DNA of 64,000 nucleotides from assembly GCA_900318275.1 (NCBI GenBank), contig ONJY01000017.1:1-64000 (forward strand), in the 5' to 3' direction. The position numbers were made by a program, and so were the translations under genes. The notes beneath the pieces are model-generated. The model saw only the letters and a list, made by a program, of their open reading frames with translations, was not told the origin of the DNA and did not search any database. Shown piece by piece: positions 45,260 to 53,649 of the stretch. This DNA is from an uncultured Bacteroidales bacterium. Lineage in GTDB: Bacteria > Bacteroidota > Bacteroidia > Bacteroidales > P3. The first letter of the stretch is position 1, and each line of letters begins with the position of its first letter.

Positions 45260-45948
45260 TGTTCTGTATGTTTTACTATCAGTATGCTTAATTCCCACAG
45301 CAGGTATATCGGCACCGACACCAGCGCCAGCGTGAAGGGGTCGCCGGTGGGGGTGATGACGGCCGCGATGATGACGATGGCCACTATGGCGTGGCGGCGG
45401 TATTTCTTCATGAAGTCGGCCTTGAGCACCCCGATTTTGGCCAGCAGCCAGCAGAGCACCGGCAGTTCGAACACCACCCCCATCACCAGGCTCATGACTC
45501 CCAGTACGGAGATATAGCTCGACAGCGTGATGGTGTTGGCGACATCGGCGCTCACTTGGTAGCCGCCGAGGAAGCGAACGGTGATAGGGAATATGACGAA
45601 GTAGTTCAAGGCTATGCCTGCCAGAAAGAGCAGATAGCCTGTCGCCACAGCCCTTATGGCCACATGTCGTTCGGTGCTGTAAAGCCCCGGAGCGACAAAG
45701 GCGAAGAGCTGGTAGATAATGTATGGCGAGACTAAGAGCAGTCCAGCCCATAAGGCCACGCGCATGTGAGTGAGAAACTGCTGCGTGAGCTCCACGTTGA
45801 TGAGCTGCATGTCGGCGGGTTTTGGGTGTAGGATGACGGAGAAGAGGGCGTCCTTGAAGCAGAAGCAGCCCACGGCCGCCACCACGGCCGCCAGCAGCAC
45901 ATACCAGATGCGCCGCCGCAACTCGTCAAGGTGCTCCCAGAAAGTCAA
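45256..45948 (-). CDS. tatC: Sec-independent translocase subunit TatC
   Basis: This 230-residue protein has six membrane segments. TatC motifs are TFWEHLDELRRR at the N-terminus, the P-rich first loop, the FAFVAPGLY segment, FELPVLCWLL and VIAAVITPTGDPFTL. TatC binds twin-arginine signals and with TatA moves folded proteins across the inner membrane. The start appears to be TTG at 45948, exactly where TatC should begin. A GTTGAAAATT micro-repeat lies immediately upstream. tatA is 33 bases upstream. Confidence 0.93.
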   Translation of the reverse strand: MTFWEHLDELRRRIWYVLLAAVVAAVGCFCFKDALFSVILHPKPADMQLINVELTQQFLTHMRVALWAGLLLVSPYIIYQLFAFVAPGLYSTERHVAIRAVATGYLLFLAGIALNYFVIFPITVRFLGGYQVSADVANTITLSSYISVLGVMSLVMGVVFELPVLCWLLAKIGVLKADFMKKYRRHAIVAIVIIAAVITPTGDPFTLALVSVPIYLLWELSILIVKHTEQ

Positions 45949-45949
45949 G

Positions 45950-45980
45950 GAAGTTGAAAATTGAAAGTTGAAAATTGAAG
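45950..45980. repeat. GTTGAAAATTGAA micro-repeat between tatA and tatC
   Basis: The plus strand reads GTTGAAAATTGAAA, GTTGAAAATTGAA and GATT in succession, filling nearly all of the spacer. The run ends against the TTG start of tatC. Confidence 0.8.
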
Positions 45981-45981
45981 A

Positions 45982-46170
45982 TTATTTGTCTTCAGTTTTC
46001 GTTTCATCTTTCTTTTCATCGTCGGGAACGCCATTCACACCGTCCTTGAAACTTTTGACGCCCTTGCCGAGGCCTTTCATCAGCTCGGGAATTTTCTTGC
46101 CACCGAAGAGTAGCAGGATGGCGAAAACAATAATAAGAATCTCCCAAGGAAATACATTTAATAGTCTCAT
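45982..46170 (-). CDS. tatA: Sec-independent translocase subunit TatA
   Basis: This 62-residue protein has one N-terminal membrane helix ([21 protein letters not shown]), the FGG hinge, an amphipathic helix ([16 protein letters not shown]) and an acidic/basic tail. It is a TatA/E type. No separate TatB is seen, as in many TatAC-only systems. It overlaps the Tat-exported reductase gene upstream by 4 bases, tying substrate and transporter together. Confidence 0.93.
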   Translation of the reverse strand: MRLLNVFPWEILIIVFAILLLFGGKKIPELMKGLGKGVKSFKDGVNGVPDDEKKDETKTEDK

Positions 46171-47558
46171 ACCAATGAATCTTTAAGTTTGTTTGTATAA
46201 TCTTCAATTATGCGCATCTTGTCGGGGATGGCAATATGTTGTGGGCAGTGCGTAAGGCATTCGCCGCAGTTGATGCAGTGGTCGGCCTGGCGCAGCCGCG
46301 CGATGCTTTTGTCATACGTGGTGAGGAATGCGCGTCGGGCACGGCGGTATTCGCGCTGCTCCACGGTGCCTTCGGTGGCGATGTTGCCATCCATGAGGCT
46401 TTTGTTGTAGAAGGAAAAGATGCCGGGTATATCCAGGCCGTAGGGGCACGGCATGCAATACTGGCACGAGGTGCATGGAATGGCAGGGTAGTGGGCGAAC
46501 TCGTCGGCCACGCGTTCCAGCAGCTGCATCTGTGTCTCGCTGAGTGGCAGTACGGGGCAGTGGCTGCGCACGTTGTCTTCCACGTGTTCCATGGCGCTCA
46601 TGCCGCTGAGCGACGTCATGATGCGTGGGAACATGCCGAGGTAGCGGAACGCCCATGACGCGAGGCTTCGGTCAGGCTCGCTGGCCTTGAGCTGTTTGGC
46701 CATGGCGTCGTTGAGTGTCGCCAGTCGGCCGCCGAGCAGCGGTTCCATAATGACTATCGGTATCTCGCGCTTGTCGAGCTCTGTGTATAGGTGTTCTGCA
46801 TTGACGTTCTCGGGCTCTATCTCGTGGGCATAGTGCCAGTCGACATAATTCATTTGAATCTGGGCAAAGTCCCAGTGGTACTTGTCGTGAAGCGCCACCA
46901 CCTTGTCGAACTCGCTCTGTTCGCCGTGGAACGACCACCCGAGGTTACGTATGCGACCTTTCTCGCGCTCTTCCATCAGGAAGTCGAGCATACCGTTGTC
47001 CACAAAGCGTTTCTCAAAGTCGCTCTTGCCGTCGGGGTCCACACCGCCGAAGGAGTGCAGCAGGTAGTAGTCGATATGGTCCACTTGCAGGTTGGTGAAC
47101 GACTTCTCGTACATCTCCATGCTGGCTTCGCGTGTCCAGTTGCGGAAGTTGCTCAGCTTGGTGGCTACGAGCCATTTCTCTCTCGGGTGACGGCTGAGGG
47201 CTATGCCTGTGGCCGTCTCTGACATACCCTTGAGGTATACAGGGGCTGTGTCGTAGTAGTTCACGCCATGCTCCATGGCATAGTCCACCATGCGGTTGAT
47301 AAGCTCCTGGTCAAGCACCGCGTTGGGGTCTTTGCGCAGGTCGCCGCCGCCCTCTACTGGCAGTCGCATCATGCCGAAGCCCAGCAGGCTCACCTGCTGG
47401 CCGTGGGCGTCGCTGCGGTAGGTCATGCTGCCTTCCGGCACAGGGCCTGCCGCATACCCTTCAGCCTTTGTGGCGTTGGGGTGGTCGCAGCCTGCCGCCA
47501 TAGCGGCTCCCGCTACGGCGGCTCCGGCCAATCCTTTGAGAAATGCTCGTCTTTCCAT
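46167..47558 (-). CDS. Tat-exported aldo/keto reductase with ferredoxin domain
   Basis: This 463-residue protein starts at ATG 47558 and has a twin-arginine signal ([21 protein letters not shown]). The aldo/keto reductase barrel contains [10 protein letters not shown], the Asp/Tyr region [22 protein letters not shown] and [10 protein letters not shown]. The C-terminal third has cysteine clusters [13 protein letters not shown] and [12 protein letters not shown] for iron-sulfur centres. Such Bacteroidota proteins are of unknown substrate. It is directly followed by tatA-tatC and preceded by yitT-like and NapH/G-like genes, which fits a periplasmic redox enzyme. Confidence 0.9.
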   Translation of the reverse strand: MERRAFLKGLAGAAVAGAAMAAGCDHPNATKAEGYAAGPVPEGSMTYRSDAHGQQVSLLGFGMMRLPVEGGGDLRKDPNAVLDQELINRMVDYAMEHGVNYYDTAPVYLKGMSETATGIALSRHPREKWLVATKLSNFRNWTREASMEMYEKSFTNLQVDHIDYYLLHSFGGVDPDGKSDFEKRFVDNGMLDFLMEEREKGRIRNLGWSFHGEQSEFDKVVALHDKYHWDFAQIQMNYVDWHYAHEIEPENVNAEHLYTELDKREIPIVIMEPLLGGRLATLNDAMAKQLKASEPDRSLASWAFRYLGMFPRIMTSLSGMSAMEHVEDNVRSHCPVLPLSETQMQLLERVADEFAHYPAIPCTSCQYCMPCPYGLDIPGIFSFYNKSLMDGNIATEGTVEQREYRRARRAFLTTYDKSIARLRQADHCINCGECLTHCPQHIAIPDKMRIIEDYTNKLKDSLV

Positions 47559-47568
47559 TGTATTTTGG

Positions 47569-48570
47569 TTATCGCTTGTCAACTTGCTCCTTGAGCTGTT
47601 TGCGCTTCTTGCCGCTCGCCCAGAGGCCGTAGACCTCGCTCACGTTGCCGGCGGTGGAGAAGGCTTCGATCTTCTGGTCCTTCATCCATGCCAGTATCTT
47701 GCTGAACTCGTCCTTGTTGAGCAGCACCTCAAGCTCAATGCTCTTCTCGCCGCTGTAGCCGCCGGTGACCTCATAGAGGGTGCAGCCGCGGTGCAGTTCG
47801 TTGATGATGTACTGGCGTATGCGCTCGTAGTCTTTGCTGACGATGCAGAGTCGCTTGTGGTTGTTGAGTGTGGCGGTGAAGTAGTCGACCACCAGGCCGT
47901 TGATCCACGTGCCGATGAGGCCGATGATGACCATGCGGAAGGGGTTGATGGCGAAGGCTGTGCAGCAGATGACGGCGCCGGCTATGGACACCGAGGCGCC
48001 GATGTCGAAGTGCAGATACTTGTTCACAATCTTGGCCAGGATGTCGAGGCCGCCCGTCGAGGCGTTGATGCTGAACATCAGGGCCTGTGCGGCGCTGAGC
48101 AGCAGCACGAAGCAGCAGAGGTCGAGCCACGGGTCGCCCATGATGGAGGCCGAGCCGGTGATGGGGTTGGGGTTGGCCAGAATGTACTCGCCGGCGGCGT
48201 TCTTGGCATCCCACGGCAGTATCTTGGCCCACAGGTCGGCCAAGGGGCCGAGGATGAGGGCCGTGTAGACGGTCTTGGCTCCGAACTCCTTGTTGATGAG
48301 CAGGAAAGCCAGTATCAGCAGCACTATGTTGATGACCATTATCAAGGTGCCGAGCGAGATGTAGATGCCCATGCCCTCGAATATCTTGGTCAGAACGATG
48401 GAGAGACCGCTGATTGTGCCGATGATAAGCTTGCTCGGCACGAGGAAGTAATAGACGGCGGCTGCTGTCACGGCCATGCCCAGCGTCATGATGATCAGTT
48501 CTTTCCAGAATTTCCAAGTACCCATGTACTTGACGAAATCAGTCAGAGTTTGTTTGATGTTGAAGCTCAT
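47569..48570 (-). CDS. YitT-family membrane protein (DUF161/DUF2179)
   Basis: This 333-residue protein starts at ATG 48570 (MSFNIKQTL); a longer frame to 48615 would run into the upstream gene and is rejected. About six membrane segments are followed by a cytoplasmic DUF2179 domain with GCTLYEVTGGYSGEKSIELEVLLNKDEFSKIL. The first part has the YitT motif YYFLVPSKLIIGTISGLSIVL. The function of the family is not settled. It lies between the iron-sulfur protein (22 bases upstream) and the reductase (10 bases downstream). Confidence 0.88.
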   Translation of the reverse strand: MSFNIKQTLTDFVKYMGTWKFWKELIIMTLGMAVTAAAVYYFLVPSKLIIGTISGLSIVLTKIFEGMGIYISLGTLIMVINIVLLILAFLLINKEFGAKTVYTALILGPLADLWAKILPWDAKNAAGEYILANPNPITGSASIMGDPWLDLCCFVLLLSAAQALMFSINASTGGLDILAKIVNKYLHFDIGASVSIAGAVICCTAFAINPFRMVIIGLIGTWINGLVVDYFTATLNNHKRLCIVSKDYERIRQYIINELHRGCTLYEVTGGYSGEKSIELEVLLNKDEFSKILAWMKDQKIEAFSTAGNVSEVYGLWASGKKRKQLKEQVDKR

Positions 48571-48592
48571 GTTTGTGTTATTTTTGTTGTTT

Positions 48593-49957
48593 TCAGATTT
48601 CTGTGTGTATCTCACGGCCTTCGACGTAGATGGCTGTCATGGGGCGTGCCGGGCAGTAGTACTCGCAGGCTCCGCATCCGAGGCAGCGGGCCTCGTTGAC
48701 GGCGGGCTTGCCGTCCACCATGCTGATGGCCGCCGAGGGGCAGTGGCGCGCGCATGTGCCGCAGCCTATGCAGTTGTCTTTCAGCACCACGGCCACACCG
48801 ATGCTGATGGCCGTCTTCTCCTCTTTGCTTATGGGTTTTATTGCGCCCGAGGGGCACACCTCGCTGCAGCGTGTGCAGGCCATGCGGCAGTAGCCGTCGG
48901 TGTAGTTCATCTCCGGCTGCATCAGGCTCTCCAGCTTGGTGGAGGGGCGCAGCACCTTCTCTGGGCACTGGCTCACACACAGCTGGCAAGACGTGCAGCG
49001 AGTGCCGAAATTCTTGAGGCTCTTCGAGCCGAAAGGCTTGACGGGAGTCTTGCGCAGCGGCACCTGCTTGTCCATCATCGCCGCCAGGCCGCCGTCGAGT
49101 TTCTGCTCCTGGGCCTGCACGGCCATCGCGGCGCCTACGGCCACCGTGCCGGCCACAAACTTGCGGCGGCTGCCGTCCACCTCGTCCTTACCCGTCGGCT
49201 TCGTGGCTTTCCGGCCGAAGCTTATGGCGCCGGCCTTGCACTCGCCGATGCAATCCATGCAGTCAACGCAGCGGCTCAGGTCGACGCTCTTGGTGTCGAT
49301 GTCTATGCACATAGCCTTGCAGCGGTGCTCACACTTGCGGCAGCCGGCGCACTTGTTGGCGTCGATGTGGATGCCGAAGAGGCTGTGGCGGCTTATCAGG
49401 CCCAGCAGCGTGCCCACGGGGCACAGGGTGTTGCACCAGATGCGACCCATCGTGAAGCTCATCAGGCCGATGACCACCAGCGTGACTATCGCCACCCATT
49501 GAGCCACTCCCGTTGCGTGCAGGCCCGTCACCATGCGGGCATAGGCGCTGTAGGGCGCTATCAGCGCGGCTATGCTGCCCATGCCCACCAGCATTGCCAG
49601 CACGAAGAGCACCAGCACCGTGTAGCGCATCGCGTTGGCGGCTTTGGCATAGCGGTAGGGGCGCTTCTTGCCGTAGATGAGTCGGTGGGCCCAGACGAAG
49701 AGGTCCTGGAACACACCCATCGGGCACACCACCGAGCAGTAGGCGCGGCCTATCAGAAGCGTCACCACCAATATGGCGACGACAACCACCACGTTGAGCG
49801 CCAGGATGGCGGGCAGCAGCTGCACCTTCGGCATCCAGCCGAACCACTGGCGCAGCCAGCCTCCCTCGATGGCGTTGCCGCCAAGCAGCAGCGCCGTGAT
49901 GCCAAGCAGCATGACGGCTCCAAGGATTATGCGTATGACTTTTAACGACTTCTGCAT
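48593..49957 (-). CDS. NapH/NapG-like iron-sulfur membrane protein with internal Tat-like signal
   Basis: This 454-residue protein starts with a NapH/CcoG-like membrane part (about four helices; RAYCSVVCPMGVFQD and RIWCNTLCPVGTLLG). Cytoplasmic 4Fe-4S clusters follow (CAGCRKCEHRCKAMC, CVDCMDCIGEC). At about residues 265-285 is an internal twin-arginine-like signal (GSRRKFVAGTVAVGAAMA). After it come further ferredoxin clusters as in NapG (CTSCQLCVSQCP, CTRCSEVCP, CIGCGTCARHCP, CLGCGACEYYCP). It looks like a fusion of NapH-type and NapG-type quinol-oxidising parts; no nitrate reductase is nearby. It may pass electrons to periplasmic enzymes such as the reductase downstream (inference). Confidence 0.85.
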   Translation of the reverse strand: MQKSLKVIRIILGAVMLLGITALLLGGNAIEGGWLRQWFGWMPKVQLLPAILALNVVVVVAILVVTLLIGRAYCSVVCPMGVFQDLFVWAHRLIYGKKRPYRYAKAANAMRYTVLVLFVLAMLVGMGSIAALIAPYSAYARMVTGLHATGVAQWVAIVTLVVIGLMSFTMGRIWCNTLCPVGTLLGLISRHSLFGIHIDANKCAGCRKCEHRCKAMCIDIDTKSVDLSRCVDCMDCIGECKAGAISFGRKATKPTGKDEVDGSRRKFVAGTVAVGAAMAVQAQEQKLDGGLAAMMDKQVPLRKTPVKPFGSKSLKNFGTRCTSCQLCVSQCPEKVLRPSTKLESLMQPEMNYTDGYCRMACTRCSEVCPSGAIKPISKEEKTAISIGVAVVLKDNCIGCGTCARHCPSAAISMVDGKPAVNEARCLGCGACEYYCPARPMTAIYVEGREIHTEI

Positions 49958-49981
49958 ATTGTATCGCTTTTTTCTGTTATC

Positions 49982-50824
49982 TTATTTCTTCAGCATGGCA
50001 TACACCGCCAAGCCGGCCACACTCTTGATGCCTGTCTTGCGGGTGATGCTCTTGCGGTGGGTGTTCACCGTGTTCACAGCGATGTTGAGCCTTGAGGCTA
50101 TCTCCTTGCTGCTCAGACCCTGCGCCACCAACTCCAGCACCTCCTGCTCGCGGTCGCTCAGCTGGTAGTCCTCAGGCGGCAGCAGCAGCAGCTCCTCGAT
50201 CATGGCGTGTTTCTCCAGGTCGCGGCTCAGCTGCATAATGTCGAACACCAGCTCCATCATCTCCTCGTTCAGGCGCTCGCCAGGTATGTACTTGTAGATA
50301 ATCTGGGTCAGGTCGTTGAGCTTGTCCTTGATGTTGTCGTGGCTCTTGATGTAATGGTCGCTTATGCGCTCGCCGCTGCGCATGTCCTCAAGCATCTGGT
50401 TCAGGTTGCGCTCCTCGTGGCGCACGTGGTCGCGCACCTCGCGGCAGTAGTCGGCGAAATATTTCTTCAGTATCGCCGCCGACTGTTCGCCCACATGCTC
50501 AACTATGTGGTTCAGATGGTGCTGCAGGTGGGGCAGGCGCTCCTCGGTGTAGTAGCGGTGGCTCGCCTGCAGGTGTTCTGCCACCAGGCGGCTGTCGATG
50601 CGGCCCAGCTCCTCGTCGTCGGGCGTGTAGTCGTCGAACGAGTAAATGTTGCACACCGCCAGGAACAGCGTCTCGTCGACCTCGCGTTCGCGGCACACGT
50701 CGCGCACGCTCTTGTCGCCGAAGCCCAGCGGTATACCGAAGCGGGGCAGCATCAGTATCAAGTCGTAGTTCGTCGCTATCATGTCGGCCATCTTCATGCG
50801 GCCTGTGAATATCGTTCTTCTCAT
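49982..50824 (-). CDS. RIC/YtfE-like di-iron domain fused to LuxR-type DNA-binding domain
   Basis: This 280-residue protein has an N-terminal segment (RFGIPLGFGDKSVRDVCREREVD) resembling the ScdA_N domain of RIC iron-sulfur repair proteins, with the usual cysteine pair lost. A hemerythrin-like four-helix domain follows, with candidate ligands in ASHRYY, LPHLQHHL, DHVRHEERNL, DHYIKSHDNI and LEKHAMIEELLLLP. Residues about 215-280 are a LuxR/GerE helix-turn-helix (LSDREQEVLELVAQGLSSKEIASRLNIA). It is likely a transcription factor sensing nitric oxide, oxygen or redox state (inference). It is first in the minus-strand run that includes the redox genes, and has its own promoter. Confidence 0.85.
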   Translation of the reverse strand: MRRTIFTGRMKMADMIATNYDLILMLPRFGIPLGFGDKSVRDVCREREVDETLFLAVCNIYSFDDYTPDDEELGRIDSRLVAEHLQASHRYYTEERLPHLQHHLNHIVEHVGEQSAAILKKYFADYCREVRDHVRHEERNLNQMLEDMRSGERISDHYIKSHDNIKDKLNDLTQIIYKYIPGERLNEEMMELVFDIMQLSRDLEKHAMIEELLLLPPEDYQLSDREQEVLELVAQGLSSKEIASRLNIAVNTVNTHRKSITRKTGIKSVAGLAVYAMLKK

Positions 50825-50869
50825 ATTATTATGCAGTTACGTGCCGCCGGCATATCGGCGTGCACACGG

Positions 50870-50903
50870 CAAAGATACGAAAAAAAAACAATATTGAAAC
50901 AAA
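50870..50903 (-). promoter_or_regulatory. Promoter of the RIC-LuxR gene
   Basis: On the minus strand TTTG (50900-50903) and TATCTTTG (50870-50877) are 22 bases apart, slightly long. The start would be about 40 bases upstream of the ATG. Confidence 0.6.
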
Positions 50904-50945
50904 ATAATATATATTTATACCGCTTTCCCCACGTATTTGGTACAG

Positions 50946-51040
50946 TCGTTCAATCATCGTTCAACCATCCTTCGACCATCGTTTAACCATTACATATGGT
51001 AGAAGGATGGTCGAAGGATGGTTGAACGATGGTCGAAATG
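50946..51040. repeat. Inverted array of 4+4 11-bp repeats (element C)
   Basis: The left block has four 11-mers in register: TCGTTCAATCA, TCGTTCAACCA, TCCTTCGACCA, TCGTTTAACCA (50946-50989). The right block, after 7 bases, has TGGTAGAAGGA, TGGTCGAAGGA, TGGTTGAACGA and TGGTCGAAATG (50997-51040). Positions 50956-50979 and 51007-51030 are exact reverse complements over 24 bases. It lies between divergent promoters, with 88 bases to the one downstream. Confidence 0.92.
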
Positions 51041-51127
51041 CCGTTCCAAGTACCTGCCGTGAGGGTGGGGATGGGGTGTGAAAAACATTATTCGGCAGCA
51101 GGTGGTCGGCAATTGGGAAATATTTTG

Positions 51128-51135
51128 TATATTTG
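51128..51135 (+). promoter_or_regulatory. Putative -7 element of the phosphatase gene
   Basis: TATATTTG (TAnnTTTG) lies 44 or 59 bases before the two possible ATGs. The -33 is poor. The preceding 90 bases align by eye with the region upstream of the promoter at 62071-62103. Confidence 0.65.
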
Positions 51136-51186
51136 CAGGAGGAAAAGGAACTGCACGATTGATATAATAAAATGATTTATAAGCCG

Positions 51187-52257
51187 ATGAAACGTTTTCT
51201 CTATGTGCTTTCGGCGGCGGCGTTGCTTTTTGCGGGCTGCTGCGACAAGAAGGTTGAATCGCCGCGCAACGTCATCCTGATTGTGGGCGACGGCATGGGT
51301 GTGGCCCAGGTGTATGCCTCGGTAGTGGCCGAGAAGGGCGACAACAGCGCCTTCCTGCGCTTCCCCTACAGCGGTTTTTCGCGCACCTATTCGCTCAACA
51401 AGTACCGCACCGACTCGGCTGCCGGCGGCACGGCCCTCACCACGGGCGAGAAGGTGGAGAACCGTCACGTGAACTGGGCTCCTGACTCGTCGCGCCACCG
51501 CACAATCTTCGACGATGCCATCGATGCCGGCAAGTCGACGGGATTCGTGGTCGTCAGCGACTGCTTGGACGCCACGCCTGCTTCGACCTATGGCCATGTG
51601 CCCTACCGCAAGATGTACGACACCCTGAGCCTGCAGCTGGCTCAGTGCCAGCATAGTGTGATGGTCGGTGGGGGGTACAGGTATTTCCTGCCCGAGAACC
51701 GCAAAGACGGCCTCGCGCCCCTCGATACCCTCGCCGCACGCGGCTACACGGTGGTGCGTACGCTCGACAGCCTCAAGGCTTTCGGTGGCGACCGCGTGGT
51801 GGGCCTGCTCTACGACGGCGACCCGCTGACGGAGCCCGAGCGCGGCGACGTGCTGCGTCCCGCCTCGATGAAAGCCATCGAGATGCTCAGCCGCAACCCC
51901 AAGGGTTTCACCATGATGATCGAGGGCTCGCAGATCGACTGGGCCTGCCACAACAACGACTCGGCCTACCTGCGTGCCGAGTTGGCCGACTTCGAGCTGA
52001 TGCTGCATGCCGTGCTCGACTGGGCCGAGAAGGACGGCCACACGCTGGTGGTTGTCACCGCCGACCACGAGACCGGCGGCCTCACGCTGCCCGATGGCGA
52101 CATCGAGGATGGCCTCAACGACTTCCGTTTCCTCTGGGGCAGCCATACGGGCTGCATGGTGCCGGTCTTCGCCTACGGCCCTGGCGCCGAGCGTTTCAGC
52201 GGCATACAGCAGAATACGGATATCCCGCGTAAGATACGCGAATTGATGGGTTGGTAA
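51187..52257 (+). CDS. Alkaline phosphatase-family lipoprotein
   Basis: This protein of about 356 residues starts at ATG 51187 (MKRFLYVLSAAALLFAGC, lipobox FAGC); an ATG at 51172 adds five residues. Alkaline phosphatase motifs are NVILIVGDGMGVAQV (metal Asp), the phosphoserine site DSAAGGTALTTG, IEGSQIDWACHNND and TADHETGG. It is shorter than E. coli PhoA (about 450 residues). It hydrolyses phosphate monoesters in the envelope. Its stop overlaps the ATG of the transporter gene (TAATG). Confidence 0.92.
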   Translation: MKRFLYVLSAAALLFAGCCDKKVESPRNVILIVGDGMGVAQVYASVVAEKGDNSAFLRFPYSGFSRTYSLNKYRTDSAAGGTALTTGEKVENRHVNWAPDSSRHRTIFDDAIDAGKSTGFVVVSDCLDATPASTYGHVPYRKMYDTLSLQLAQCQHSVMVGGGYRYFLPENRKDGLAPLDTLAARGYTVVRTLDSLKAFGGDRVVGLLYDGDPLTEPERGDVLRPASMKAIEMLSRNPKGFTMMIEGSQIDWACHNNDSAYLRAELADFELMLHAVLDWAEKDGHTLVVVTADHETGGLTLPDGDIEDGLNDFRFLWGSHTGCMVPVFAYGPGAERFSGIQQNTDIPRKIRELMGW

Positions 52258-53606
52258 TGATTAAGTTCTGTGTACGCATAGTGCAGCGCTGGCTGCCCGA
52301 GCCGTTCATCTTCGCCATACTGCTCACCTTTGTGGCCGCTGTGGTGGCCATGCCTGTGTGCAGCCAGTCGCCCGTCGAGGTGCTGGAGCACTGGGGCGGG
52401 GGAGTGTGGAACCTGCTGGCCTTCGCCATGCAGATGGCCTTGGTGTTGGTGTGTGGCAGCGCTCTGGCTGCGGCGCCGGCGGTGAAGCGCGGCATCGACG
52501 CCTTGGCGCGTGTGCCCAAGAGTCCTGCGGCGGCGATAGCGCTGGTGACGGTCGTCTCGGCGTTGGCCTGCTGGCTCAACTGGGGTTTCGGCCTCATCGT
52601 GGGCGTCATCTTCGCCAAGGCTATAGCGCGCCAGCTGCAGGGGGTGGACTACCGTCTGCTGATAGCGTCGGCCTACAGCGGCTTCGTGGTGTGGCATGCG
52701 GGCCTCTCGGGCTCGATACCCCTCACTATGGCCACACCGGGCGAGGCCTTGGTGAAGGCCACCAACGGCGCTCTGACGGCGCCGGTGCCGGTGAGCCAGA
52801 CCATCCTCGACCCGCACAACCTCGTCATGGTGCTGCTGGTAATCGTGGCCATCACCCTTGCCAACACGCTGATGCACCCAAGGCAGGGCGCTGTTACGGT
52901 GGATCCGGCTTTGCTTGAGGAAGGTGACAATGGGGTTAATAGGGATAAGGAGGTTAGTGAGCGCACGCCTGCGCAGAGGATGGAGTACAGTCCTGTTCTG
53001 TCGTGGCTGCTGGGCTTGCTGCTGCTGGCCTATCTGGTGTTACGCCTTGCTTTCCGCGGCGGCAGCGTCGACCTCGGCGCCGTCATCATGCTCTTCCTCT
53101 CGCTGGGTCTGCTGCTGCACGGCACGCCAATAGCCTATGTGCGCGCCTTCGGCAAGGCTGCCACGGGTGCCGCGGGCATAATACTGCAGTTCCCCTTCTA
53201 TGCGGGCATCATGGGCATCATCACCGGAGTGGGCGCCAGTGGCGTGAGTCTCGGCAACGTGCTGGCCGAGGGCTGCATACGTATCAGCAACCCTGTGACC
53301 TACCCGTTGCTGACTTTCCTCTGCGCCGCGCTGCTCAACCTCTTCGTGCCCTCGGGCGGGGGCCACTGGGCCATACAGGCGCCCATCATGTTCACCGCCG
53401 GTGCCGAGCTGGGTGTCGATGCCGGCCTTACGGGTACGGCTATCGCCTGGGGCGACGCCTGGACCAACCTCATACAGCCCTTCTGGGCGTTGCCGGCGCT
53501 GGCCATCGCTAAGCTCGATGCCAAGGACATCATGGGCTACTGTCTGATAGACTTGCTCATAACTGGCGTGATAATCTGCGGTGGGCTGATGGTGTGGGCG
53601 ATGTGA
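52257..53606 (+). CDS. Short-chain fatty acid transporter (AtoE family)
   Basis: This 449-residue integral membrane protein has about 11-12 helices. AtoE-family segments are RWLPEPFIFAILLTF near the start, LNWGFGLIVGVIFA, the GFVVWHAGLSGSIPLTMATPG stretch and FVPSGGGHWAIQAPI near the C-terminus. The family is linked to uptake of acetoacetate/butyrate-type acids; the substrate here is unproved. The start ATG overlaps the phosphatase stop, so both are translated from one message. Confidence 0.88.
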   Translation: MIKFCVRIVQRWLPEPFIFAILLTFVAAVVAMPVCSQSPVEVLEHWGGGVWNLLAFAMQMALVLVCGSALAAAPAVKRGIDALARVPKSPAAAIALVTVVSALACWLNWGFGLIVGVIFAKAIARQLQGVDYRLLIASAYSGFVVWHAGLSGSIPLTMATPGEALVKATNGALTAPVPVSQTILDPHNLVMVLLVIVAITLANTLMHPRQGAVTVDPALLEEGDNGVNRDKEVSERTPAQRMEYSPVLSWLLGLLLLAYLVLRLAFRGGSVDLGAVIMLFLSLGLLLHGTPIAYVRAFGKAATGAAGIILQFPFYAGIMGIITGVGASGVSLGNVLAEGCIRISNPVTYPLLTFLCAALLNLFVPSGGGHWAIQAPIMFTAGAELGVDAGLTGTAIAWGDAWTNLIQPFWALPALAIAKLDAKDIMGYCLIDLLITGVIICGGLMVWAM

Positions 53607-53649
53607 AGAGTTAGGAGTTTTGTGTTATGGATTAAGAATTAAGATATAT
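53607..53649. repeat. Micro-repeat spacer before apt
   Basis: GAAGAGTTAGGAGTTTTG and GGATTAAGAATTAAGATA consist of loose repeats of (A)AGAGTTA/GGATTAA words. They resemble the spacer between grpE and dnaJ. No promoter is seen, so apt is probably co-transcribed with the transporter. Confidence 0.5.

Noticed and set aside
45260-45751. N-terminal extension of the small lipoprotein over tatC
   Set aside because: It overlaps tatC in another frame, is rich in R, H and P, and the lipoprotein signal starts cleanly at 45259.
50946-51040. Possible small CRISPR array
   Set aside because: The units are 11 bp with no spacers and the two blocks are inverted; no cas genes are nearby.
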